A stretch of 42,255 nt of DNA from Candidatus Pacearchaeota archaeon CG_4_10_14_0_2_um_filter_35_33 (GTDB lineage Archaea; Nanobdellota; Nanobdellia; Pacearchaeales; GW2011-AR1): the NCBI GenBank assembly GCA_002792635.1, contig PFOR01000016.1, positions 1 to 42,255 on the forward strand. Direction: 5' to 3'. Of this stretch, positions 8,646 through 16,244 are shown in pieces. The position numbers and the translations under genes were made by a program. Position 1 is the stretch's first letter. Every line of letters begins with the position of its first letter. The notes under the pieces are model-generated. The model was not told the DNA's origin and did no database searches. It worked only from the letters and a program-made list of their open reading frames with translations.

Positions 8646-9721
8646 ATGAATACACAAAATGTGGAAAAAAAGACAAGCAGAAAAGTTAAAATGAAGAATA
8701 TCATGATTATCTCCTTAAATTCAGGAGGTACGATGGGACATGGAAAGATAATTACTTCTCTAGCTAATTTTCTATCACAAAAAAAGAAACATGTAACAAT
8801 TTTATCAGACATGCATTTTTCAAAGAACTTTAATATAAATAATAAAGTAAAGATAAAAAATCTTAAAAAAATACCTCACATAAATTATACTATTGGGGTA
8901 TGTGCCAATGCAACCAAAAAGACAAAATTTATGAATTTGCTAAAGAGAACAACATTGAATGTGTTATCTTTTCTACATTTTTTGATTTGAATCTTGTTAG
9001 GAAATTCAGAGAGGATAAGATTAAAACTATTCTTATTAGTTATCCGATTAGAGATACTTACAGATTAGCTCTTAAACAAAATAGAGCATATGCTACATTT
9101 GACAGAGTTATCACTCTTTATGAACCTTTATTCAAAGATAAGGAGATGTCGAATGAAATATTGGTAAATCCTCTTAAGATTACAAGTAAAGAAATAGCAA
9201 GTATTGATAAAAAGGACATTTTAGTCACATGTGGTGGTGGAGGTAGACCCTCTTCAAAATTATTTCTGAAAAAAACTTTTTCAGCACTAAAAAAAGTAAT
9301 TAGTAAGGACAAAAATATTAAAATTACAATAATAAAGGGCAACTTAAAATCAAATATTGCTCATGAAAATATTAACTCAATTATATGGACAAAGGATTTT
9401 GGTAGTGTCCTCTCTTCTTCTAAAATTATAATCTCAGAGGCAGGATATTTTACAATGTTAGACTTAATCAATTACAAAAAGAAAGCTATTTTAATTCCAG
9501 GAGAAAGAGTTATAGATAATCAAGAAATCCGAGCATTAAAATTAGAAGGATTAGGAATTGGAAAAGTATTTTTTCCTTTTGAAAAAGCATCAAAACTTTC
9601 TGATTTAATCACTGAGAATTTAAAAGATGAGGATTTGGATGAGGATAAATTCGAAGGAATATTAAGCAAGTTCAATAATTATCCTGACTTAAGTCAAGTA
9701 TTGTTGGAGGAAGTATTATGA
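8646..9721 (+). pseudogene. GT-B (MurG/UDP-glycosyltransferase-like) gene with one frameshift
   Basis: Two overlapping frames give one protein. The first frame (from 8646, or ATG 8691) encodes MIISLNSGGTMGHGKIITSLA, a GT-B N-terminal glycine-rich start, and runs to 8990. The second frame continues from before 8900 to 9721 and encodes the rest of the N-terminal domain (CVIFSTFFDL), LVTCGGGGRPS and a donor-site segment ISEAGYFTMLDLINYKK. The second frame has a stop at 8864-8866, so the shift (-1, or a one-base deletion) lies between 8867 and 8990; the GGGG at 8895-8898 and A-runs are candidates. It may be a real lesion, an assembly error or programmed frameshifting. ATGA overlap with the next gene. 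Confidence 0.66.
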
Positions 9722-10833
9722 GATTGATGTATATTTGTGGGATGTATGTTCCATCTCATGGGGGCGCGGAAATTAGCGTTTATTCACTCTTAAAGAAATT
9801 GCAAGAAAAATTTGAATGGGAAATTCTTGCAGTTACTGATGAAAGATATGAAAAAACTAAGGATCTTGAAGAGTTTAACAAAGTACCGTTATATACAACA
9901 TCTCATAATAATCGGGAAAAAGAAATTGAAAAAATGATTCTTAAATTTAAACCAGACGCAATCCTTACTCAATTAATGTGGAGTGATGTTGCGCTAAAAC
10001 TTGCCAACAATCATTCTGTTCCTTCAATTATGAGAGTATGTAAAGTACCCCTTGAGTTAAACCTTGCTGAAGGTTCTGAATACGCTCCAACCGCTATTAT
10101 TTCAACTTCTAACTCAGTTAAAAAATATGTTTTAGAGCATTGGAATAGAAAATCAGAAATAATTGAACCCCTTGTTGAAATTGAGAATTACATTATTAAA
10201 AAAGAGAATTTTGACCCATCTAAAAACAATCTTATTTTTATGTTCAATCCTTTACAAAGAAAAGGTGGATCAATTTTTAAAGAAATTGCAAAAAAATTAT
10301 CCTATGAAAGATTTGGGACGGTTCTTGGTTGGTCTTCACTTAAGGACGAGAATATTTCAAATAATTTTTCAAGCAAATACATTAGAAGAATAACTGAATC
10401 TGAAGGTTCCACTTTTGATGGTTCATTGCTAGAATATGTAGAATTTGATGATTGTGACAATGTCGAGATACTTCCTTCAGAAGATGACCCGAGAATCTTT
10501 TATGAACAAATTAAAGTTCTTCTAATTCCCTCCCAGTGGGAAGAAGCATTTGGCAGGGTTGCAATAGAAGCAATGGTAAATGGCATTCCAGTTATTGCAA
10601 GTAATGTTGCAGGACTAAAAGATCCTGTAGGAAATGGAGGGATACTTATTGAGAAGGACAATGTTGATGAATGGATTAATGAAATCTTAAGGTTTGATGA
10701 TAAAAAATATTATAAGAAAATCTCAGATAAGGCTAAAAACTGGGTTAGAGATAATTACTCTGAAAATAACATAGTTAAGGAGACTGAAAGTTTAATTAAA
10801 GATATTGTTAAAGGCTTTACTTCTCAACGATAA
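9718..10833 (+). CDS. GT4-family glycosyltransferase
   Basis: GT-B retaining glycosyltransferase. Seen: N-terminal MYVPSHGGAEISVYSLLK (glycine-rich acceptor-side loop, residues 9-26) and the C-terminal E-x7-E motif EAFGRVAIE (E276, E284) followed by AMVNGIPVIASNVAG. Length 371 aa is normal. It follows the frameshifted glycosyltransferase by an ATGA overlap. Its last 17 nt (10817-10833) overlap the end of the convergent transposase gene, so its natural C-terminus may have been altered by insertion. Confidence 0.86.
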   Translation: MRLMYICGMYVPSHGGAEISVYSLLKKLQEKFEWEILAVTDERYEKTKDLEEFNKVPLYTTSHNNREKEIEKMILKFKPDAILTQLMWSDVALKLANNHSVPSIMRVCKVPLELNLAEGSEYAPTAIISTSNSVKKYVLEHWNRKSEIIEPLVEIENYIIKKENFDPSKNNLIFMFNPLQRKGGSIFKEIAKKLSYERFGTVLGWSSLKDENISNNFSSKYIRRITESEGSTFDGSLLEYVEFDDCDNVEILPSEDDPRIFYEQIKVLLIPSQWEEAFGRVAIEAMVNGIPVIASNVAGLKDPVGNGGILIEKDNVDEWINEILRFDDKKYYKKISDKAKNWVRDNYSENNIVKETESLIKDIVKGFTSQR

Positions 10834-12040
10834 ACTCGCCTTTAATTCCCAATTCTAAAATCTCTTGAATTACAACACAAATATTATGACATAGGATTTT
10901 TAACAATAATTCATTAATTTGAGCAGTTTTAGTTTTGCTTCTCAAATTATCCTTAAATTTTGTTTTAATCATATGGAAACAAGTCTCGGCATTGCTTCTC
11001 TTGTGATAATGCTCAAGAAATTCGTCGTGCTTGTAAAGGAAATAATGATACATCTTTTTTCAGACAGCACAACCGCCTCTTTTTCCTGTAACATTCTTTT
11101 TGAATGGAATAAAAGGTATTGCTCCGACTTCTTCAATAACCTTAAAGTTTTCTCGTCCGTTGTATGCTTTATCTCCGCTTACTTCATTCATATTAAACAC
11201 TTCAGCAGTTTTCCTAACTAATTCTGCAAGTTGTGGGCTATCGTTTTCTTGTCCTTCTGTTATTTTAACTCCTGTAATAATATTAGTTTTTACTCCAGAG
11301 CATAAATGAGCTTTAAGCCAAATCCTATGTTTTCTTTCTTTACCCCATTTGTAATCAAACCACCTTGCAAATCTGCAAGTTGAAAATCCAGAGCTATCAA
11401 TAGTAAAATCGTTTTCAATTTCTCTTAATGGAGTTGAACTTACAGAGATTAACCCTTTTAGAATTGGTGTTAATTCTTCTTTGTTCATATAATTGCTTAC
11501 GCTCATATAGGTAGGCACGTTCTCAATTAATCCAAACTCTCTCGCTATCTTAACATCAGACATAAAACGCCTTAAACTAAAAGTAGAATATACTTTAAGA
11601 GCAGATGTAAAAATTATTTCTGAAATAGGCAAGTTTGGTCTTCCAAATTTATACTCTGGCTGTTTTACGCCATTGCACAAATCTCTTAACAACTTCATAA
11701 AGATTAATTTTTCGTTGGTTTGTGCTGTGTCGTATGCTTTCCAATCTTGTTTATATGTAACTCTTACGCCTTTTGTAGTTGTAATTTTACCTTCTTCATC
11801 TATTTGTTTCTTAACATAATATTCAACTGCATAGATATGTTTACATTTCTTCTTTCTTAACTCGCAATCGGGACAAGAGCAAACAGGATTTTCTTTATTT
11901 AATCTTACCTTATATGCTTTAAAAGAAGTTTGAGAGCCAATTACCCAAAAATCATTTTTCTTTGCTATTCTTCCTCTTTCAAAGATTAACTTTCCTCGTT
12001 CTTCTCGGCTTAATTTTCTTATATTCATTTCTTGCTTCAT
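10817..12040 (-). mobile_element. IS-type transposase (SWIM zinc finger + DDE domain) with in-frame TGA
   Basis: One continuous 408-codon frame interrupted only by TGA at 11060-11062. Before it: a SWIM zinc finger (C54, C56, C66, H68), then DDE residues D215 (FTIDSSGFS) and D290 (VSGDKAYNG). After it: MYHYFLYKHDEFLEHYHKRS with the third acidic residue in SNAETCF (E352), so the 326-aa truncated product would lack a catalytic residue. From memory of IS4-like transposases, the position before KKMYHYF is usually tryptophan, so TGA may be a TGG-to-TGA nonsense change or may be read through. No terminal inverted repeats or target duplication were found by eye. Confidence 0.8.
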
Positions 12041-12055
12041 TTTATCTTATTACCT

Positions 12056-12127
12056 TACTACTTTAGTACATTACTACTATATAAACATTATGATACTGCA
12101 TTATATATATCTTTAAATACTACTTTA
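12056..12127. promoter_or_regulatory. Divergent promoter region with repeated TACTACTTTA
   Basis: The gap between the transposase (minus strand) and the ribbon-helix-helix microgene (plus strand) has TACTACTTTA at 12056-12065 and again at 12118-12127, plus TACTACT-like sequence near 12072. CTTTAAATAC at 12111-12120 is a TATA box about 22-30 nt before ATG 12141. The repeats are the right size for binding sites of the small ribbon-helix-helix protein, which would then control itself and perhaps the transposase (inference). Confidence 0.4.
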
Positions 12128-12140
12128 CTATCTTAATACT

Positions 12141-12281
12141 ATGGCTGGAAAAATAACTAAAAGTTTCAGAGTAGACCCTAAACTCTGGACAGAGGTGAAA
12201 GTCTATTGTGCACAACATAATATTGATTTATCTTCTTTTTTGGAAGACGCACTAAAAGAGAAACTGAAGAAAGCGAAATGA
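12141..12281 (+). CDS. 46-aa ribbon-helix-helix protein
   Basis: The frame from ATG 12141 to TGA 12279-12281 encodes 46 residues. The protein has a basic start (MAGKITKSFRVDPKLW), a strand KSFRVD and two helices (PKLWTEVKVYCAQHN and LSSFLEDALKEKLKKA), the pattern of a CopG/Arc DNA-binding domain. It is divergent from the transposase and could be a transposition regulator or an orphan antitoxin. No toxin gene follows. Confidence 0.62.
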   Translation: MAGKITKSFRVDPKLWTEVKVYCAQHNIDLSSFLEDALKEKLKKAK

Positions 12282-12343
12282 ATTATTGTGATAGAGTATA
12301 TAGTTTATCACTTTAATCAAAAATGACTTTTTTTACAAAAGCT

Positions 12344-12360
12344 ACTTATTTTACAAAGCC
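12344..12360. repeat. Right copy of the 17-bp inverted repeat
   Basis: ACTTATTTTACAAAGCC is the exact reverse complement of 98-114 and is preceded by ACTTTTTTTACA (12326-12337), which is also present at 129-140. It lies between the accessory block and the ribosomal-protein operon. Confidence 0.55.
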
Positions 12361-12404
12361 TAGGTTTGGTAAAAATTTATAAACAAACATTCTCTAAGGA
12401 AATA

Positions 12405-12578
12405 ATGATAAAGAGATGTGTGTATTGTAGGACAGAAATTTTGGCTGAAAGTGTTGTAGATGTGTGTGATGAATGTGGTTTGGGTGTTTGGGGTGAGAAA
12501 ATGTTTAGCACTATAAAGGAGAATATGCAGGGTGCCAGGGATCGTGGAGACTTGCATCAGGGAAGCGTTACAGGGTAG
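12405..12578 (+). CDS. 57-aa zinc-ribbon protein
   Basis: Two Cys pairs, CVYC and CDEC, about 19 residues apart, form a plausible zinc ribbon; the rest is a short polar tail. ATG 12405 is preferred over an in-frame TTG at 12366 because a TATA-like AATTTATAAAC lies at 12374-12384 and AAGGA just before the ATG. It precedes the eL21 gene by 40 nt but has its own promoter-like box. Function unknown; small zinc ribbons of this kind often bind RNA or ribosomes. Confidence 0.6.
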   Translation: MIKRCVYCRTEILAESVVDVCDECGLGVWGEKMFSTIKENMQGARDRGDLHQGSVTG

Positions 12579-12587
12579 GCTGGAAAG

Positions 12588-12599
12588 CTTTTTAAAGTA
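12588..12599 (+). promoter_or_regulatory. TATA box of the eL21-RpoF-uS13 operon
   Basis: CTTTTTAAAGTA is 19-30 nt before ATG 12618, consistent with a near-leaderless start. Downstream genes through uS11 overlap or are separated by one to three bases, so this is the likely main promoter of that run. Confidence 0.5.
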
Positions 12600-12617
12600 C
12601 TATTTTTAGGTAATTGT

Positions 12618-12878
12618 ATGAAAGGCAAGAGAATCAGAGAGAAAGGAAAGATTTCTTTTACGAAATTCTTCCAGAAATTTAATGAAGGGGATTTTGTAGC
12701 AGTAGCTAGAGATTTTGGACAAACAGCAAGCTTTCCAAAGAGAATCCAAGGCAGAACAGGAAAAGTGATAGGAAAGAGAGGAAGGTCCTACATAGTGGAA
12801 ATCAAAGATATAAAAATGCCAAAGCAATACATTATTAAGCCCATTCACCTTAAGAAAATCAAGGTAACTGCAAAATGA
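12618..12878 (+). CDS. rpl21e: Ribosomal protein eL21
   Basis: Large-subunit protein of archaeal/eukaryotic type. The segment NEGDFVAVARDF followed by FPKRIQGRTGKVIGKRGRSY is characteristic, and the C-terminal IIKPIHLKKIK matches eL21. Length 86 aa is close to the family norm. The stop overlaps the RpoF start by ATGA (12875-12878). Confidence 0.95.
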   Translation: MKGKRIREKGKISFTKFFQKFNEGDFVAVARDFGQTASFPKRIQGRTGKVIGKRGRSYIVEIKDIKMPKQYIIKPIHLKKIKVTAK

Positions 12879-13177
12879 GAGTTTTGGACTTAAGACCGTT
12901 GCATATGGCAGAAGCGAAAGATTTAGCTGGAGATTTGGAAGAGAAAACTGAACTGAAAGGATATATGAAAAGATTTGGAAAACTTACTAGAAAGAAGGCT
13001 GATGAACTGGCTGATGAAATAAGGAAACTTGATAATCTGAAAATTAAGGAAGAAGATATAGTCAAGATAGTTGATTTCTTGCCTAAGGATGTTGAGGAAT
13101 TAAACAAGATATTCAAAGACATTTCTTTGGATGAAAAGGAGGCAAATGACGTACTTAAGATTGTCGGGAAGTATTGA
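12875..13177 (+). CDS. rpoF: RNA polymerase subunit RpoF (Rpb4)
   Basis: About 100 aa, all helical, with KADELADEIRKLDNL and VDFLPKDVEELNKIF typical of archaeal Rpb4, which pairs with RpoE to form the polymerase stalk that binds the exiting transcript. It directly follows eL21 by an ATGA overlap, a conserved archaeal gene order. Divergence is typical of this small subunit. Confidence 0.88.
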   Translation: MRVLDLRPLHMAEAKDLAGDLEEKTELKGYMKRFGKLTRKKADELADEIRKLDNLKIKEEDIVKIVDFLPKDVEELNKIFKDISLDEKEANDVLKIVGKY

Positions 13178-13179
13178 AA

Positions 13180-13719
13180 ATGAACAAGAAAGACGATTAT
13201 GCAGTTGTATTAGATTACCTGCCTTACGGTTATCCGTTGGATGGAAAAATGAATCCGATAGTGCAAGCTATTGGAGAAACTCATCTTTCTCTACTTCAGC
13301 TGGTTCCTAGTAGGGGGCAAACATTTACCTTAGATGAAAAGGTTTATATAGGTCCGGAGAAGAGAGATAAGATATACTACATACAGGGTAGGCTTCCAAA
13401 AGAGAAGCTTACTGAGACTGCGAAGATCCAACTACAAAAGTTCGTTGAGAAAGTGGTTGCGGAGCAGGAAGAGAAATTTGTTGATTTCTTTAATTCTGCT
13501 CAGGCGATAAATACCAGACTGCATCAACTTGAACTTTTGCCAGGTTTTGGAAGAAAGCATACAAAGGAAGTTGTAGAAGCAAGAGAGCAAAAAACTTTCG
13601 AAAGCTTCGATGACATAAAAACCCGAGTCAAGGGCATCCCAGATCCAAGGAAGGCGATTGAGAAAAGAATTTGGGAGGAAATAATGGATAGGCCTAGACA
13701 AGTGATTTTCATTAAATAA
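13180..13719 (+). CDS. DUF655 family protein, predicted RNA/DNA-binding
   Basis: Conserved archaeal protein of this operon. The start DDYAVVLDYLPYGYP and helix-hairpin-helix-like LELLPGFGRKH (about residues 116-126) are diagnostic of DUF655. Role is not established; linkage to eL21 and RpoF suggests translation or transcription. ATG 13180 is chosen over a TTG six bases upstream; it lies 2 nt after the RpoF stop. Confidence 0.86.
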   Translation: MNKKDDYAVVLDYLPYGYPLDGKMNPIVQAIGETHLSLLQLVPSRGQTFTLDEKVYIGPEKRDKIYYIQGRLPKEKLTETAKIQLQKFVEKVVAEQEEKFVDFFNSAQAINTRLHQLELLPGFGRKHTKEVVEAREQKTFESFDDIKTRVKGIPDPRKAIEKRIWEEIMDRPRQVIFIK

Positions 13720-13720
13720 A

Positions 13721-14200
13721 ATGGCAGAAGAAAAGAAAGGAAGACCTGAGGAAAGAGACGAAGTTTTAGTTAGAATTCTTGGCAAGGACATTCCTGCAGA
13801 GAAAAATGTTTTAACGGGTTTAACAAGAATAAAAGGGTGTTCTTGGAGCATGGCAAATGCTACATGCATTAATCTTGGAATAAATAAAAGAAAAAAAATT
13901 AGTGAATTGGAAAAATCAGAGATTGAGAAAATTGAAAAATTCTTAAAGAATCCGGATGTGAAAAATTTTTTAAAAAATAGAAGAAGAGATTTTGATAGTG
14001 GAGAAGACAAACACCTTATGACTAATGATTTGGACTTAAGGAAAGACTTTGATATCAAACGATTAAAGAAAATAAAAAGTTATAGGGGATTAAGACATTC
14101 TTTGAAGTTGCCTGTCAGAGGTCAAAGAACTAGGAGTAATTTCAGGAAGAGTGGGATTGCAGTTGGTGTAAAGAAACCAAAAATGGGTAAGAAGAGTTAA
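13721..14200 (+). CDS. rps13: Ribosomal protein uS13
   Basis: Small-subunit head protein contacting 16S rRNA and the P-site tRNA. Seen: VRILGKDIPAEKNVLTGLTR, helix-two-turn-helix residues, and the basic C-terminal YRGLRHSLKLPVRGQRTRSN tail. Length 159 aa is normal for archaea. It starts 1 nt after the DUF655 stop and is followed 1 nt later by uS4. Confidence 0.96.
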   Translation: MAEEKKGRPEERDEVLVRILGKDIPAEKNVLTGLTRIKGCSWSMANATCINLGINKRKKISELEKSEIEKIEKFLKNPDVKNFLKNRRRDFDSGEDKHLMTNDLDLRKDFDIKRLKKIKSYRGLRHSLKLPVRGQRTRSNFRKSGIAVGVKKPKMGKKS

Positions 14201-14201
14201 A

Positions 14202-14717
14202 ATGAAAAAGCAACAGAAAAGATTTGAGAGACCTAAGAAACCATTTGATAGCGAGAGAATTAAAGAAGAAAATAAATTAAAAACGAAATATGGATTAAAA
14301 AATAAGAAAGAGATTTGGAAGTCTGGAGCGAAAGTTAAGTATTATAGAACAAGGGCAAAAAGTCTCATTACTGCTGAGAGAGAAACACAACAAAAATTTT
14401 TTGATAAATTAAATGAAATTGGATTGGGAGTTGAATCTGTTGCTGATGTTTTGGCCTTAACTGTCGAGGATATTTTAAAGAGAAGATTGTCAACGGTTGT
14501 TGCAGGTAAGGGACTTGCGGATACTGCAAAACAAGCTAGGCAAATGATAACCCATAAGAGAATTCTTGTTAAGGGAAAAGTGGTTAATGTTCCTAGCTAT
14601 TTAGTTAAAGTTGAAGAAGAAGACAAAATTAATCTGAAGAAGAAGGTTAAGAAACCTAAGCTGATTGCAGAGATGAAGGAAGAATCTGCTGATAAACAGG
14701 AGGAAAAGAATGAGTAA
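14202..14717 (+). CDS. rps4: Ribosomal protein uS4
   Basis: Primary 16S rRNA-binding protein with an S4 domain: ILKRRLSTVVAGKGLADTAK and ARQMITHKRILVKGKVVNVP are the conserved RNA-binding surface. The 171-aa length fits archaeal uS4. The C-terminus is a charged, low-complexity tail. It overlaps the following small gene by 8 nt. Confidence 0.96.
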   Translation: MKKQQKRFERPKKPFDSERIKEENKLKTKYGLKNKKEIWKSGAKVKYYRTRAKSLITAERETQQKFFDKLNEIGLGVESVADVLALTVEDILKRRLSTVVAGKGLADTAKQARQMITHKRILVKGKVVNVPSYLVKVEEEDKINLKKKVKKPKLIAEMKEESADKQEEKNE

Positions 14718-14916
14718 ATTGAGAGAAGCCTTTGAAGGAGTGCGTGAAAAATATGGGGTTGTAGCTGAAACTGCTACCGGAATTATGGAAAGTTTGGGTG
14801 ATAGTACAGAGGATTCTGAATTAAGAGAGTTTCTGGGCAGGGTTAGATCAGACGCCAGAAGAACTATAAGCTGGGTGGGAGAAGTCACAAAAGTATATAG
14901 GAGGCAATATGAGTAA
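14710..14916 (+). CDS. 68-aa protein of unknown function inserted between uS4 and uS11
   Basis: Mostly helical and charged, for example LREAFEGVREKYGVVAETA and LREFLGRVRSDARRTISWVG. No Cys, no membrane segment and no family recognised. It has a good ribosome-binding site (AGGAGG at 14699-14704) and overlaps uS4 by 8 nt and uS11 by 8 nt, so it is translated with them. In most archaea uS11 follows uS4 directly, so this is a lineage-specific insertion, perhaps a ribosome or polymerase accessory protein. Confidence 0.7.
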   Translation: MSKLREAFEGVREKYGVVAETATGIMESLGDSTEDSELREFLGRVRSDARRTISWVGEVTKVYRRQYE

Positions 14917-15406
14917 AGAAGAAAAAGAAACAAAAGAAAAAAAGATGAAGGGAGAATCTGAACAAACTGAAGAAGGGGAATCTGAGGAAGTGAAGGAAGA
15001 GAGAAAGGAAGTTAAAAAAGAAAAGAAGAAAGATGAAATCGCAGGTATTGCACATATTTATGCTTCTTATAACAATACAATTGTACATGTTACTGATTTG
15101 GCGGGAAACACATTATCGAGGGTTTCTGGTGGGATGGTCACAAAACATTCAAGACTGAAAGCAAATCCTACTACTGCAATGTTCGTTGCAAAAAGAGCTG
15201 GTGAGAGGGCGAAAGATTTAGGGATTACAACATTATATGTTAGATTAAAAGCTAAAACAAATGCCCCTGGAATGGGCCCTGGAGGACATGAGGCTGTTAA
15301 AACATTAGGAAAAGAGGGATTTAGGATAATTGCCATAACTGACACAACTAAATTTCCGAGAGGCGGACCTAAGAAGAAGGGAGGTAAAAGAGGAAGGAGA
15401 GTTTAA
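14909..15406 (+). CDS. rps11: Ribosomal protein uS11 with a charged N-terminal extension
   Basis: The core from about residue 45 (GIAHIYASYNNTIVHVTDLA through NAPGMGPGGHEAVKTLGK and the basic RGGPKKKGGKRGRRV end) is canonical uS11 of the small-subunit platform. The first about 43 residues are a Glu/Lys-rich low-complexity extension. GGAGG at 14900-14904 supports the ATG at 14909. Last gene before a new promoter for rpoD. Confidence 0.95.
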   Translation: MSKEEKETKEKKMKGESEQTEEGESEEVKEERKEVKKEKKKDEIAGIAHIYASYNNTIVHVTDLAGNTLSRVSGGMVTKHSRLKANPTTAMFVAKRAGERAKDLGITTLYVRLKAKTNAPGMGPGGHEAVKTLGKEGFRIIAITDTTKFPRGGPKKKGGKRGRRV

Positions 15407-15418
15407 GGGTCCAAAAAC

Positions 15419-15427
15419 CTTTAAAAG
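15419..15427 (+). promoter_or_regulatory. TATA box of rpoD
   Basis: CTTTAAAAG lies 22-30 nt before ATG 15449, in the 42-nt gap after uS11. It would drive rpoD, the tRNA-Leu and the eL18-uL13-uS9 genes as one transcript, since no other promoter-like box is evident before the tRNA. Confidence 0.5.
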
Positions 15428-15448
15428 GGAACCTTTCATAAAATTAGC

Positions 15449-16147
15449 ATGGAAGTCATTGAAGAATCTCCTGAGAAATTAATTTTTAGAATGAGTGCAA
15501 ACTATAGCCTTGCTAATGCAATAAGAAGAAGCCTTGATGAAGTTCCTGTCCTTGCTTTTGATGAGGTTGAAATTTTCAAAAATGACTCTGCTCTTTATGA
15601 TGAAGTTCTAGCACATAGAATTGGGCTTGTCCCGTTGGAGACAAATAAGAAAATGAGTGCCAGCACAAAAGTTGACTTAAAACTTAGCAAGAAAGGGCCG
15701 TGCTGGGTTTACTCTGGAGATTTGAAAGGCGGGGCAAAAGTCGTTTATGATAAAATGCCTCTAACATTATTGGAGGAGGGTCAGGAGTTGGAGTTTGTTG
15801 GAACAGCAGTTCTTGGAAAAGGAATGAAGCATGCTAAATATTCACCAGGGTTAATGTATTATAGAGATTTATGGGAAGTTAAATCCTCTAAAAAAGAAGT
15901 GGAAAAGATTATTCAGGATTCTAAAGGTGTTATAAAACCTGAGAAAAAGGGAGGCGGATGGATTTGTGATTTAAATGAAACTGAATTGAATGATATTATT
16001 TCATTAGATAAAGAGGCAGCAGTAGAATCGGGAGAGATGGTTGTGTTTATTGAATCTTGGGGCCAATTGAATGCAAAAGATATTTTGAAGGAAACCATTA
16101 GTGCGTTAGAAAGTAATTTGGCTGAATTTGAAAAATCAGTCAAGTAA
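15449..16147 (+). CDS. rpoD: RNA polymerase subunit RpoD (Rpb3/alpha-like)
   Basis: Assembly-platform subunit of archaeal RNA polymerase. Seen: YSLANAIRRSLDEVPVLAFD near the N-terminus, the alpha-motif AHRIGLVPL, and the C-terminal dimerisation helix (ESWGQLNAKDILKETISALE). The middle D3 region is short and lacks the cysteine set of Fe-S-containing homologs; only two Cys occur in the whole protein. The 232-aa length fits a cluster-less form. Located before tRNA-Leu and eL18 as expected. Confidence 0.95.
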   Translation: MEVIEESPEKLIFRMSANYSLANAIRRSLDEVPVLAFDEVEIFKNDSALYDEVLAHRIGLVPLETNKKMSASTKVDLKLSKKGPCWVYSGDLKGGAKVVYDKMPLTLLEEGQELEFVGTAVLGKGMKHAKYSPGLMYYRDLWEVKSSKKEVEKIIQDSKGVIKPEKKGGGWICDLNETELNDIISLDKEAAVESGEMVVFIESWGQLNAKDILKETISALESNLAEFEKSVK

Positions 16148-16152
16148 ATCTA

Positions 16153-16236
16153 GCGGGGATGCCGGAGCGGTCAAACGGACTGCGTTAAGGCCGCAGTGGC
16201 TTAGTGCCTGCGAAGGTTCGAATCCTTCTCCCCGCA
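16153..16236 (+). tRNA. tRNA-Leu, anticodon AAG
   Basis: 84 nt, type II. Acceptor stem GCGGGGA/TCCCCGC with discriminator A at 16236; D-arm CCG/CGG; anticodon stem CTGCG/CGCAG with loop TTAAGGC (U33 in place, positions 34-36 AAG); a long variable arm; T-arm GAAGG/CCTTC with loop TTCGAAT. CCA is not encoded and no intron is present. The usual archaeal tRNA for CUU/CUC has anticodon GAG, so A34 is unexpected. Co-transcription of a tRNA-Leu with these ribosomal-protein genes is known in Haloarcula. Confidence 0.95.
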
Positions 16237-16244
16237 TGAAAAAA

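Noticed and set aside
16128-16235. N-terminal extension of eL18 through the tRNA
   Set aside because: It would translate the tRNA-Leu gene; eL18 homology begins after the tRNA.
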